Assembly: GCA_003427395.1 (NCBI GenBank) | Contig: BFEA01000245.1 | Coordinates: 482,132 to 508,159 of the forward strand | Source: Chara braunii | Taxonomy: Eukaryota; Streptophyta; Charophyceae; Charales; Characeae | Length of the DNA: 26,028 bases | Direction of reading: 5' to 3' | Part shown: positions 18,107-26,028 of the stretch, piece by piece | How the letters are laid out: every line of letters begins with the position of its first letter | Position numbering within the stretch: position 1 is the stretch's first letter | The notes under the pieces: model-generated | Seen by the model: the letters and a program-made list of their open reading frames with translations, nothing else | Told to the model about the DNA's origin: nothing | Databases searched by the model: none | Position numbers and translations under genes: made by a program

Positions 18107-18500
18107 TGATATATATATGCTTTAGGGTATTTCGTTGCATTTGTTGGACGCTTCCTTTTGACTCGGACAGTGTCTTTATGTTAGGGTTTCATAGTGTTTT
18201 TTAGTTTTTTTTTTCGTTCTTTTTGGCCTGTTTCCTTTTTTTATGTTTGCACTATGGTCTCATATCATTTATTTTTAAAAATTTCAATGAAATTCGCACC
18301 GAAATTGCCAACGAAAACGGCGAATATTTAGGCCCCCGTTAACCATCTCTCGAGGAACTTCTCGACTATCGCCGCTCCCCTTCGCAGGTTGCTTAAGAAA
18401 GAGGCAAATCTGCCAGTGGGATAAAGACTGTACGTCTGCGCTAAAGAAATTAAAGCGCGCGTTAATAGAGCATCCTGTTCTCAAAGTAGAAGATCCGTCC
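17238..18500 (+). pseudogene. pol: reverse transcriptase of gypsy pol (broken, interrupted by a MITE)
   Basis: Reverse transcriptase copies element RNA into DNA. Recognisable order: an N-terminal [15 protein letters not shown] segment from 17238; a jump after PPTGVV to [17 protein letters not shown], implying loss of about 50 residues usual in this family; [11 protein letters not shown], where relatives usually have Asp instead of His; [12 protein letters not shown] with a catalytic Asp; and [14 protein letters not shown] one-base deletion near 17680 shifts the frame. The active-site YxDD is present as YLYD at 17693-17704, so one catalytic Asp is lost. A TAG lies near 17753. The thumb (LRSFLGLANYY) ends at the 373-bp MITE (17979-18351). 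After it the region continues (STIAAPLRRLLKK) with another frameshift near 18418 before RNase H. Confidence 0.9.
17979..18351 (+). mobile_element. 373-bp hAT-like MITE inserted in reverse transcriptase
   Basis: GAGGAACT flanks it on both sides (17971-17978 and 18352-18359), a perfect 8-bp duplication. Leaving it out with one duplication aligns the flanking coding sequence to the usual gypsy thumb motif with no extra residues. Left end CACCAGCGGTTAACCAGGGG; right end, reverse-complemented, GAGAGATGGTTAACGGGGGC. The inverted ends share GGTTAAC plus a G run and remain similar for about 50 bp. The interior holds a 43-base T run (18063-18105) and AT-rich sequence with no frame. Element plus duplication is 381 bp, a multiple of 3, so it preserves phase but introduces stops. 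Confidence 0.9.
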
Positions 18501-19409
18501 TTGCCATTTGTCGTCACCACGGACGCGAGTCAGTATGGTATAGGCGCCGTGTTAGAGCAAAACGACGGCAATGGCTACAAACCCGTAGAGTTCATGTCAG
18601 CGAGGATGCCCTCAGAAAAGGTAGCTACCTCGACATACGAGAGAGAACTCTACGCTCTCAGGCAGACCTTAAAGCACTGGAAGCATTACCTGCTTGGGAG
18701 GCACTTCAAGGTGTATTCAGACCACGAGACTCTTAGGTGGCTGAAGACACAGGCCAAAATGACACCTAAGTTGACCAGGTGGGCCGCTGAGATAGACCAG
18801 TATGACTTCGAGCTCAAGCCTGTCAAAGGCAAGTACAATGTAGTTGCGGATGCTCTAAGTAGGAGATCAGACTACTTTGGAGGCATAGTTCACTATCTGG
18901 ATATAGGGGGTGACCTGCAGGAGAGAGTCAGACAGACATATGCGCAGGACCCTATTTATAGTGACCTCCTCATGAGAGTTAAGGAGGCCCCAGAGACCGA
19001 ACCACATTACTGCACTAAAGAAGGATTATTGTTCGAGAAAATCGACGTAATAGACCGTCTGTGCATTCCTAACAGGGAGGAGATCCGTAGTTTGATCCTA
19101 GGGGAATGCCACGACACAGAGGGACATTTCGGTTGGCAAAAGACTCTAGCCAATCTGATGCATGCGTACACTTGGCTAGGAATGAAGGCTGACTTCATAG
19201 AGTATGTTCGCAGTTGCAAAGTTTGTCAGAGGAATGAGACAACTTCGCGTGCCCCTCTAGGTCTTCTTCGACCCTTGCCTATTCCTGACCAGCCTGGAGA
19301 TTTAGTCTCCATTGACTTCATGGATGCTGGCGTCAAGAGTAGGCACGGTAAGAGCCAAGTCATGATCATAGTTGATAGATTCAGTAAGTATGTTGTTTTT
19401 ATTCCATAA
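18501..19409 (+). CDS. pol: RNase H and N-terminal integrase segment of gypsy pol
   Basis: This 302-codon open segment is part of the Pol polyprotein. The first ATG is probably not a native start, since coding similarity runs from upstream. RNase H, which degrades the RNA strand of the hybrid, has its acidic residues: D8 (TTDAS), E49 or nearby (YERELYAL), D74 (YSDH) and D117 (ADALSRR). The integrase zinc-binding domain follows with H204, H209, C239 and C242 (HDTEGHFG...CKVCQRNE). The integrase core begins with D272 in SIDFMD and VDRFSKYVVFI. TAA at 19407-19409 cuts the core before the second catalytic Asp; the frame continues beyond it. Confidence 0.92.
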   Translation: MPFVVTTDASQYGIGAVLEQNDGNGYKPVEFMSARMPSEKVATSTYERELYALRQTLKHWKHYLLGRHFKVYSDHETLRWLKTQAKMTPKLTRWAAEIDQYDFELKPVKGKYNVVADALSRRSDYFGGIVHYLDIGGDLQERVRQTYAQDPIYSDLLMRVKEAPETEPHYCTKEGLLFEKIDVIDRLCIPNREEIRSLILGECHDTEGHFGWQKTLANLMHAYTWLGMKADFIEYVRSCKVCQRNETTSRAPLGLLRPLPIPDQPGDLVSIDFMDAGVKSRHGKSQVMIIVDRFSKYVVFIP

Positions 19410-20287
19410 CCCGCAGAAGCTCGTACTGAGCTAGTCATTCAAAAGTTTTTTGATTTTTGGGTTAGTGAGCATGAAGTCCCATTGTCCATGGTTAGTGATA
19501 GAGATACCCATTTTACAAATCATAACTGGTAGAAACTGATGAAAGTTTATGGGTCAAAGTTGCTGATGTCATCTGGCCGTCATCCAGAGACTAACGGTCA
19601 GACTGAACAGATGAGCAAGAACCTGCAACAAGTTCTGCGCATGTACATTAGACCAGATCAATTCAATTGGGATGAGATGTTGCCCAAGGTAGCCAATGCG
19701 TATAACAACAACGTGCACTTGTCTACCTGTCGCACTCCCAACGAGTTACGCAAATCCTTTAGACCGCGCAGACCGTTTGAGGGGCTTTACCGGGACAGAT
19801 TCATAGGCTACCGCCCGGTACTAGAGAGTTTGCGATACAACATCAGACTGAGCTAGCTACAGTCGTCGAGAACCTCAAGAAGGGCCAGCATAGAATGATC
19901 GACCAAGCCAACAAGCACCGTCGCTCATCGCAGTTCCAAGTAGGCGACTTAGTCTGAATCAAGTCCAGAGAGTTTGCTCTTGAGGAGAACATATCGTAGA
20001 AGTTACTGCCAGCATATAGGGGACCATGGCCAGTTCTAGAAGTCAAGGGCGAAGAGGACGGGCCGTCCTACACCATAGAGATCTCAGCACACCTCCACAC
20101 CTACCCCGTATTTCATGCGTCAAAACTATTGTCATGTGTTACTAGCCAACAATTTCCCTCAAGAAGACCCATGATCCCTCCGGATACGGATGGAAGATTT
20201 AACATCGAGGGCACTGTAGGTGAGGATGTATTCAGGACAGGAGGTAGAGGTCGTCCACAGAAACAGTACAAGGTCCGATTCGCATAG
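19410..20287 (+). pseudogene. pol: integrase core and C-terminus of gypsy pol (broken)
   Basis: Integrase inserts the cDNA into chromosomes. After the TAA at 19407 the same frame continues: PAEARTELVIQKFFDF, then VSDRDTHF with the second catalytic Asp, a TAG at 19530-19532, and HPETNGQTE with the catalytic Glu. A frameshift lies near 19820-19850. The C-terminal part (ENLKKGQHRMIDQANKHRR, then GDLV, a TGA where Trp is usual, and a TAG near 19996) leads to YTIEISAHLHTYPVFHASKL, typical of the gypsy integrase tail. It ends at TAG 20285-20287. I see no clear chromodomain. Confidence 0.87.
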
Positions 20288-20396
20288 GGCCTATGAGAGA
20301 GATAAGAAAGGCAAAGGTCCGACCTTGAACTGAGATATTCTTGGAGGACCTCGAATTTAGGCCGGCGGGAGTGAACCAATTCCACCTTTGCAGTAA
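20288..20396 (+). other. pol-LTR junction with possible polypurine tract
   Basis: The short spacer between pol and the LTR repeat. GGCGGGAG at 20364-20371 followed by TG is the best polypurine-tract-like candidate. If right, the 3' LTR starts at 20372 rather than at the first base shared with the 5' copy. Confidence 0.4.
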
Positions 20397-20908
20397 CCGA
20401 TGCAAATCCCAGGACTCGATCCCTAGTCCGTACCCTACCTGTGTACAGTATCTGTGTCAACCTAGGAGTTTAACCCACGGCCTGTGTCTTTCCCCATAGT
20501 TGGTAGGTTGTCGTAGGTCTGTAGGTTATAGGGGTTCGATCTGTGGACCTGTCGGATAGGAGTCCTAGTGAGCTCTAGAAGTCGTAGTTGTAACTCCTCC
20601 GAAGGGTCAAGGTCGTAGTTGCTACAGTCCTGAAGGGTCAAGGTGGTAGCTGTTATAGTACCGAAAGGCCAAGTCCACGGTCTTCCGGAAGGTCCGGAAG
20701 GTCCGGAAGTGGCCTTTTGGGTACTGCCAATAGTAGATCGAGGCAAGTGGGCAAGTGGCCAAGTCCACCAGTGCCGAGTCAGCGGTACCCAATCCCAGTC
20801 AGTCTTAGTCCAGTCAAGCAAGTACCGTGTGGGACTGTGTGCACCAGGGGCATGGGAAAGGGGCAAACCGACGAGCTACAGAAGTATAAATCAAGAGGCA
20901 GCAATTTT
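20397..20908 (+). repeat. 3' LTR of the plus-strand element, truncated after the TATA region
   Basis: Direct repeat of 9768-10260. One visible indel is an extra 9-bp CCGGAAGGT unit near 20697. The repeat breaks off right after AGAGGCAGC at 20902 or shortly after, where sequence switches to the minus-strand gag fragment. R and U5 are therefore missing. Both copies keep a minus-strand reading frame of about 120-150 codons open. Confidence 0.88.
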
Positions 20909-21565
20909 TTTCCCAATTTCGTTTTCTTCTCCCATCTGACTCAGTTGCACTTCTGTCGCCTTTAATTCCTCCTCCATCTTGTCTGCCATTTCCAATCGCC
21001 TCGTCTTCTCCTTCGTGAGGCGCAATTTCCATTCTAGCTGCCTCTCCTGCTTTCTTGCCTGACGACGCGGGGGCCTCCTCTTTCTTTCCAGCTCTCTTTC
21101 TACTGCTTCTCTTTCTGTCTGGGGGACAAGCAAATTTGCTTCCCTATCTTCCCCCAGGGATAGTCCCGCCACCCATTCCTTCACAACCTTTTCCCCCTCT
21201 TCTGGTGGGGCTAGGCCTTTACTCGTTTCTCCTCTTTCCTCCTTCCTTTCTTTTGGGCCCCTTACTGCTTGCTTCTGTTTTCCTCTCTGTTGTGGGGTCC
21301 CTTCTTCTTCACTTTCTTCCTCTTCTTCTTCTTCGTTGGCCAATTCTTTGGCCAACTTCGCATCCTATTCCTTCTTCCATGTTTCCATCTCCTCCTATAT
21401 ATTTTTCTTCTTGGTCGCTTCTTCTTCTAGCAAAGTCAACTTCTTGGCCTGTTTCCCTATAGCTTTCTTCTTCTTTCTCTCCTTTTGCTCTCGGAGAATT
21501 GAGGCAGCTTTGTCCTCCTATTCTTTATTATATGAACAGGTTTGGAGTCCAGATTGGGTAGTCAC
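20909..21565 (-). pseudogene. gag: gag N-terminal fragment of the minus-strand gypsy element
   Basis: Read on the minus strand, this matches the start of the plus-strand gag: a Lys/Glu-rich stretch (ASILREQKERKKKK), a highly acidic run, LSLGEDREANLLVPQTEREAVE and QLEWKLRLTKEKTRRLE. The plus element has LSPGEDEEA, then its MITE, then VPQEEKEAIA and LEWKLRLAREKKRR. There is no MITE here, so this copy shows the empty site. The expected start near 21565 reads GTG rather than ATG, and stops occur near 21520 and 21367. It is cut at 20909 where it meets the 3' LTR of the other element. A 150-codon frame (20891-21355) is only part of it. Confidence 0.82.
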
Positions 21566-22680
21566 AACACAACGAACGGTCCTCCAGAACCCCAATGGGA
21601 AGAGGAAACGGATTAAGGGCCCCCAAAGGGAGAGACCATGATGAAGGCAAACATTGGGTAGTCGTCCATGTCGGACTGGGGCACAATCACAGGTGATTCC
21701 GCTCCTCAACACTTAGACTAACCCTTCAGAACTTAGACATTGACCGCACTATAGGACTATAGAGGTTCTCTCTTCCACCTTAGCCAGGCTTCCACCGTCG
21801 TCGGATACTTTGGCAACCACAATCCAAGCTTTTCATAACCATCGGAGGCCTATGCACCCACAGTTCGAGCCTGTCTGGCTTTGGCTTCCAATTGTCCCTC
21901 TGTCAACTACTCGAAGCTATACTATTACTACCGCCTAGTCTGTCAGTACAAAACTACTGGCTGATCAGGAGGCATTTAAGGAGATCCCCCATAACTCCTC
22001 AAGAATCATTTAATGTCGCAGACAGAACGACGATCACAGCTAGAGTTCTCTCAAGACTTGGACAGACTGGATGCACGACCTGCAACTCGAAGTTCAGGTA
22101 TAGTGTACCACCCAGAGTGGCCTGCTGGTCCGTACCTTGGGGGCTTTTCCCCAGGCCGTCCAACGTCAAGTACACCTCACCCCTACTAAGTCCCATGCAG
22201 ACGTCGGCCCCTCAACCTCTATCGAACCGCATGCATGGAACCTCCAACGACCTGGACAGGAGTGACTCAATGCACAAAGAGATGACTGGCAACCTGAAAG
22301 ATAAACTCGACTGCAACAAGTACCAAGGTGAGTATGCACCATTGATAGAGCATAAAAGGACAAGGGCTAAGGTTTAAAGAGATTCTACTGCTCCTCATTC
22401 CGCACTCCAAGCTTGGTCAACGGTCAACTTGGTCAACTGTACCGGTCAACACTCCGGTCAATCCTTTGACCACCCGACTATGGTGGCTGCCTCTCTCTTC
22501 GTCACCTTCGTCCACTTCAACCGCTTCTTCTTCGTCCTCAAGCTTGGCTATGGCCGACTTCTTCTTCTTCGTCGTCGTCTATGGTTGTTGTCACATTCTT
22601 CTTTGTCATCTCTCTCTTCTCTCATCTTCTTCTTCGTCACTAGTCTTCTCTCTCATCCTTCACTATGGTTGTGCAGACAA
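21566..22680 (-). other. leader of the minus-strand gypsy element
   Basis: Aligns with the plus-element leader: the conserved block at 21961-21998, the surrounding 21900-22140, the TGGTACTTGTTGC and CTGTCCAGG landmarks (about 22250-22330) and the GTTGACC repeat (22405-22475). Nearer the primer site it is GAAGAAG-rich on its own strand. Plus-strand frames here are Ser/Phe-rich by-products. Confidence 0.75.
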
Positions 22681-22701
22681 CGGGAACCAACTCCGATACC
22701 A
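22681..22701 (-). other. primer-binding site of the minus-strand element
   Basis: On the minus strand, TGGTATCGGAGTTGGTTCCC starts two bases after the LTR-terminal ATGCA. The first 17 bases equal the plus-element site at 10670. Confidence 0.72.
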
Positions 22702-22702
22702 C

Positions 22703-23320
22703 TGCATTCACACTCGTCTCGATTTCACGTCCAACATGCATACATGCAGATGTCGATGGCAAAACAACCTCTTTTAAAGCAGAACCAACAACAAGCTTGA
22801 GATGGTGCAGTATGCCCACACAAAAAACTAAGGGATGTTGTCTTCGACTAGGAACTCGGCTCAAGACAATTTGTCACATCTTGCGACTGTGGCATGTAAG
22901 TGTCGGTCTGGAATTCCCACCCGAACATTGTATCCACCATCAGACACACTCACACGCGCGTACACACACAACACTTGGATCTACCCTGAATGTCTGCACT
23001 CACACACACTATCTTCTGTCTTTTATCTTCTACACACGGGCGGCTATGGACACCGTCGTCTTCCTCCTCCTAGCGGCTATCGCCACTTGCCCTCTTCAAA
23101 CCGGGCTCTCCTTCTTACCCTTTGTGACTCAACGCACAAGTCACTCAAGCAGCGCTTCTGCGTAGTTTGTCTCGTAATGAGTGAATGACTGGTCGCTGCC
23201 TCTATATTTATATTGTTTCGTTTGGTGGTCTGGGCCTGCCTGATGTCTGAGACCCTCAAGATGTGCAGTCCCACTCTGGTACTTGTTGCAAAACGAACAG
23301 GACTGGGACTCCCTTTTCAT
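22703..23320 (-). repeat. truncated LTR (U3 end, R, U5) of the minus-strand element
   Basis: Corresponds to the last part of the plus 5' LTR from about CCAGTC-AAGCAAGTACC to ATGCA: shared CAAGTACC-GWGTGGGACTG, CAGRCCAMCAA, TATAAAT with AGAGGCAGCG, GAAGCGCTGC, GACTTGTGCG and CATAGCCG. Only about 110 bp of U3 remains; the rest, several hundred bases in the plus element, is missing and replaced by integrase sequence. Confidence 0.78.
23195..23212 (-). promoter_or_regulatory. LTR core promoter of the minus-strand element
   Basis: TATAAATATAGAGGCAGC on the minus strand parallels the TATAAATCAAGAGGCAGC of the other element. With U3 mostly deleted, upstream enhancer sequence is probably lost. Confidence 0.65.
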
Positions 23321-23353
23321 GTGCTCCTTCGGGGTTGACTTGAGACTCTTAAC

Positions 23354-23563
23354 CGTTCTTGCTTCGGCAAGCAAAAGAATGAACATAGCATATGTAGAGA
23401 ATCGATCAACCATGACCATCACCTGACTGTTGCCATTCCGACTCTTGGTGAGATATGAGATCAATCAACATGGACTCACCAGGCTCACTTGGAATAGGTA
23501 GTGGTCTTCAAAGTCTCATTGGATTCTCATGTGAGAACTTGTTTCTTTGGCAAATAGACAAGT
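23354..23563 (-). pseudogene. pol: integrase fragment of the minus-strand element
   Basis: On the minus strand it reads ICQRNKFSHENP, an in-frame stop, RPLPIPSEPGES, LIDLIS with the first catalytic Asp, and SQVMVMVDRFSTYAMFI followed by AEART. These match the plus element's CQRNETT, RPLPIPDQPGDL, SIDFMD and QVMIIVDRFSKYVVFI. The match ends after AEART, at the same region where the LTR remnant begins, so the second and third catalytic residues and the whole C-terminus are gone. Confidence 0.85.
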
Positions 23564-23878
23564 TCACACATAGGTTAGCGCAAACTTGTTCATTCCTTTC
23601 CATTCAAAGCATTCTCTAACATTAGCATACGTCTTCTTAAATCCAAAGTGTCCTTCTGTGTCGTGGCATTCCCCAATAATCATACTCTTGAATAGTTCAG
23701 GGTTCTTTTGTAGGGTTCCAATGATAGGACTCCAAATTGGATCATCAACGTAACCCTGACATATTTTATTTTTCAGGTCATTCTCAATATCGAGATAAGA
23801 GACAATTGCTCCAAAAAAATCAGATCGTGTGGACAAAGCATCTGCAGGAACGTTAGACTTTCCTTTAATAGTTTTCAA
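23564..23878 (-). pseudogene. pol: RNase H end and integrase zinc-binding domain, minus-strand element
   Basis: The frame reads KGKSNVPADALSTRSDFFG (end of RNase H) and GECHDTEGHFGFKKTYANV (the integrase zinc-binding HH half). Compared with the plus element, about 20-25 residues between ELF and MIIGECHD are missing. It is separated from the RNase H frame by a frameshift. Confidence 0.87.
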
Positions 23879-23894
23879 TTCAAAATCGAATATG

Positions 23895-24206
23895 TCAATG
23901 AACGCAAACCGTTGCGTCTTTATCCACTTTCAGGGTAGAGTGGTTTGAGTACACAGTGAAGTGTCTCTCGAGCAAGTGGTATTTCCATGTGTCCAAAGCT
24001 GCAACCAGAGCATACACTTTCCTTTCGTACGCGGAGTTAGCCACTTTATCTAACGTAAGACGCTTGGACATCAACTCCATGAGTCTATATCCCTTGCCGT
24101 CATCTTGATGTAGCACCGCCCTACTTCTATACTGATTAGCATTTCTATTGACAATGAAAGGGAGAGAAGGATCGACAATTTTCAAGATTGAGTAATGACT
24201 TAACAC
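23895..24206 (-). pseudogene. pol: RNase H domain of the minus-strand element, catalytic residues lost
   Basis: LPFIVNRNANQYRSRAVLHQ aligns with LPFVVTTDASQYGIGAVLEQ of the plus element, and YSNHSTL with YSDHETL. Both catalytic Asp positions are Asn here, and about 35 residues between the YSNH motif and the ADALS motif are absent. YERKVYAL keeps the Glu region. The element is truncated upstream at about 24206, where GC-rich unrelated sequence starts; reverse transcriptase is missing. Confidence 0.88.
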
Positions 24207-24690
24207 CTAGGTTTCCTACCCCGGGCGCCCGGGGCGCTCAGCCGTGCAACCCCCCCGGCCAGGCCCCCGGACCCCATCAGCGCCGTACCGAAAACGACAG
24301 CAAAAAAAAATTTTCGCGCCACCGCCTGTCAGCCAATAGGGCCAATTTTTTTTTGCCGCCGTCGCTTCAATTTTTCGGGGCCCGGTATGCCCCTTTTCGA
24401 AGTTTTTTTTTTTCGCTCGTTTTTGGCCGTCGATCGCCAACGATCGACGGCGCGCGCACCTTCCAGGATTCGAATTCAAATCCTGGGCCGATCTCACCCG
24501 CCCGGTGCCCGCTAGCCCTCCGCCCGCAGCACTCCGCCCATCGTCGTCCTGCTGCCGTCGAGCTCGACGTCGTTCCGCGCCATCGCCTCCTCCTGTTGCC
24601 GCGCCGTCCTCCTGTTGCCGCGCCGTTGTCCTGCTTCCCGCCGACTCCCTCGAGTGCTGCGCCGCGTCATCTACAGGAAGGTAAGCTTTG
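24207..24690. other. GC-rich segment with perfect palindromes
   Basis: Contains the 16-bp palindrome CCCCGGGCGCCCGGGG (24219-24234), the 11-bp-stem hairpin GCCGTCGATCG-CCAA-CGATCGACGGC (24426-24451) and the imperfect palindrome AGGATTCGAATTCAAATCCT (24464-24483). It could be the end of another DNA transposon or the 5' part of a gene: AAGGTAAGC near 24678 resembles a splice donor. Neither is supported well enough to call. Confidence 0.5.
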
Positions 24691-25612
24691 TGTTCATCTT
24701 CTTCTTTTTTTTTTCTTCATTTCTTCTTTTCTTCTTCTTTTTCTTCTTCTTCTTCTCCTTTGTTTCTTCTCCGTGTTTTTCTTCTTCGTTTCTTCTTTTT
24801 TGTTTTTTCTTCTACTTCTTCGCGTTTTCTACTTCCTTTTCATCTTCTTCCTTGTTTCTTCTCCTTCGTGTTTTTCGTTTTCGTTTCTTCTTCGTTTCTT
24901 CTTCGTTTCTTCTCCTTCGTCTTTTTCTTTTTCGATTCTTCTTCTTCTTCTTCTTTTCGTTTAATCTTCTTTTTCTTCGTCAACTTCTTCTTCTTCTTCT
25001 TCTTTTTCTTCTATTCGTTTCTTCTTCTTCTTCTTCTACTCGTTTCTTCTTCTTCTTCTTCAACTTCTCTTTCTTCTTCTTCTTTTCTGCTTCTTTAAAG
25101 TCTTTTTCGTTTCTTTTTCTTTTTCGTTTCTTCTTCCTCCTCATCCTCTTTTTTTTCTTCTTCTTCTTCTTCTTCTTCTTCTTCTTCTTCTTCTTCTTCT
25201 TTGTTTCTTCTTCGTGTTTTTCTTCTTCGTTTCTTCTTTTCTACTTCTTTGCATTTTCTACTTCCTTTTCTTCTTCTTTGTTTCTTCTCCTTCGTGTTTT
25301 TCGTTTTCGTTTCTTCTTCGTTTCTTCTTCGTTTCTTCTCCTTCGTCTTTTTCTTTTTCGATTCTTCGTCTTCTTCTTCTTTTCGTTTCTTCTTCTTCTT
25401 CTTCTTTTCGTTTTTTCTTCTTCTTCTTCTTTTCGTTTCTTCTTCTTCTTCTTCTTTTCGTTTCTTCATCAACTCCTTCTTCTTCTTCTTCTTTTCGTTT
25501 TTTCTTCTTCTTCTCCAACTTCTTCTTCTTCTTCTTCTTCTTCTTCTCCAACTTCTTCTTCTTCTTCTTCTTCTTCTTCTCCAACGTCTTTTTCTTCTTC
25601 TTCTACAATATA
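24690..25612. repeat. long TTC-rich microsatellite
   Basis: About 920 bp of TTC repeats with interspersed CGTTT/TTTTTCG units. A larger segment is duplicated: TGTGTTTTTC-TTCGTTTCTTC and the following 200 bp near 24772-24960 reappear near 25211-25385. The Phe/Ser frame of 346 codons on the plus strand and the Lys/Glu frames on the minus strand are composition artefacts. Confidence 0.92.
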
Positions 25613-25615
25613 CCG

Positions 25616-25955
25616 ATGGGTCGCCATCGCCTCCCTCCTCCTCCCCTCTCCGTGACACCCTCCCTCCTCACCACATCGACGTCATCGGCCACCATAGCCC
25701 CCCTCCTCTCTCATAGCGGCCCTCCCACCGCCCTCTCCATCGCCTGCCTCCTCCTCCTACCTCCTCCCTCTCCCCTTGCCATTGCGTCCCTCCTCCAGGC
25801 TCCTGCCTCCTACCTCCTACCTCCTCCCTCCCCTCTCGCCATAGGGTCCCTCCCTTCCTCGCCGCCATAGCTTTCCTCCTCCCTCCTCCCTCCTCCCTCC
25901 TCCCTCCTCCCTCCTACCTCCTCCCTCGTCCCTCCTCCCTCCTACCTCCTTTCTT
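25616..25955. repeat. CCTCCCT-type minisatellite region
   Basis: C/T-rich sequence with runs of a 7-bp CTCCCTC unit, purest at 25873-25950. It includes a few CCATAG motifs (25686, 25838, 25864). The remaining bases to the window end (25956-26028) show no recognised feature. Confidence 0.8.
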
Positions 25956-26028
25956 CGACTTCGCTTTCTTCTTTGGTAGTTCTGGCGCGAGATAGGGACG
26001 ATCGCACCCCCTCCCCCAACTTCCCCCC

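Noticed and set aside
17987-18345. GTTAACCA as the target duplication of the MITE in reverse transcriptase (17987-17994 and 18338-18345)
   Set aside because: It is an 8-bp direct repeat, but GGTTAACC is palindromic and is also present near both ends of the sibling in gag, so it is part of the terminal inverted repeat. GAGGAACT lies outside it and gives the proper empty site.
24676-24684. Splice donor-like AAGGTAAGC as evidence for a host gene
   Set aside because: It is a short motif with no supported exon upstream and only microsatellite downstream.
24615-25655. 346-codon Phe/Ser-rich open frame
   Set aside because: It is generated by TTC repeats that stay open in several frames; no domain or codon bias supports a protein.

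Overview
This window looks like repeat-dense nuclear DNA from a large eukaryotic genome, most plausibly a plant or streptophyte alga. The reasons are plant-type Ty3/gypsy Gag-Pol remnants, a TGGTATC-type tRNA primer site, many 8-bp-target-duplication DNA transposons, long TA, CT and TTC microsatellites, and one assembly gap. The species cannot be fixed from the sequence. I found no intact host protein-coding gene, tRNA or rRNA. Most long open frames are low-complexity or sit inside transposons.

Layout, left to right. Bases 1-600: a 25-bp minisatellite, a CT tract and a possible Helitron 3' end. 600-5400: AT-rich unclassified DNA with a 280-bp tandem duplication (2901-3460). 5428-5782: a small hAT-like element with TTCGG-rich ends. 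5800-8230: 71-, 46- and 57-bp minisatellites and CT tracts. 8228-8762: an array of related units, one of which carries a complete type III hammerhead ribozyme (8376-8433); a second unit carries a decayed copy. 8777-9528: a second TTCGG-ended element. 9573-9764: a 78-bp-arm hairpin element.

9768-20908 is one plus-strand Ty3/gypsy retrotransposon: 5' LTR, primer-binding site, long leader, gag, protease, reverse transcriptase, RNase H, integrase and a truncated 3' LTR. It carries three nested DNA transposons: a 2.5-kb hAT-like element in the leader (11475-13976), a 92-bp MITE in gag (14784-14875) and a 373-bp relative of that MITE in reverse transcriptase (17979-18351). Each is flanked by 8-bp duplications of host sequence. 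The retrotransposon is dead: it has many stops, frameshifts and a mutated YxDD motif.

20909-24206 is a related but diverged element on the minus strand. Read 5' to 3' on that strand the order is RNase H, integrase fragment, truncated LTR, primer site, leader, gag start. This points to a tandem or recombined element with a large deletion. Comparing the two elements defines the LTR core promoter, the primer site, a conserved leader block and the transposon insertion points.

24207-26028 is a GC-rich palindrome-bearing segment, then about 0.9 kb of TTC-rich microsatellite and a CCTCCCT-type minisatellite.

The most interesting discovery is the hammerhead ribozyme in a tandem array, followed by the DNA transposons bounded by self-complementary GTTCGG/GTACGG islands and the two MITEs of one family in a single host element.
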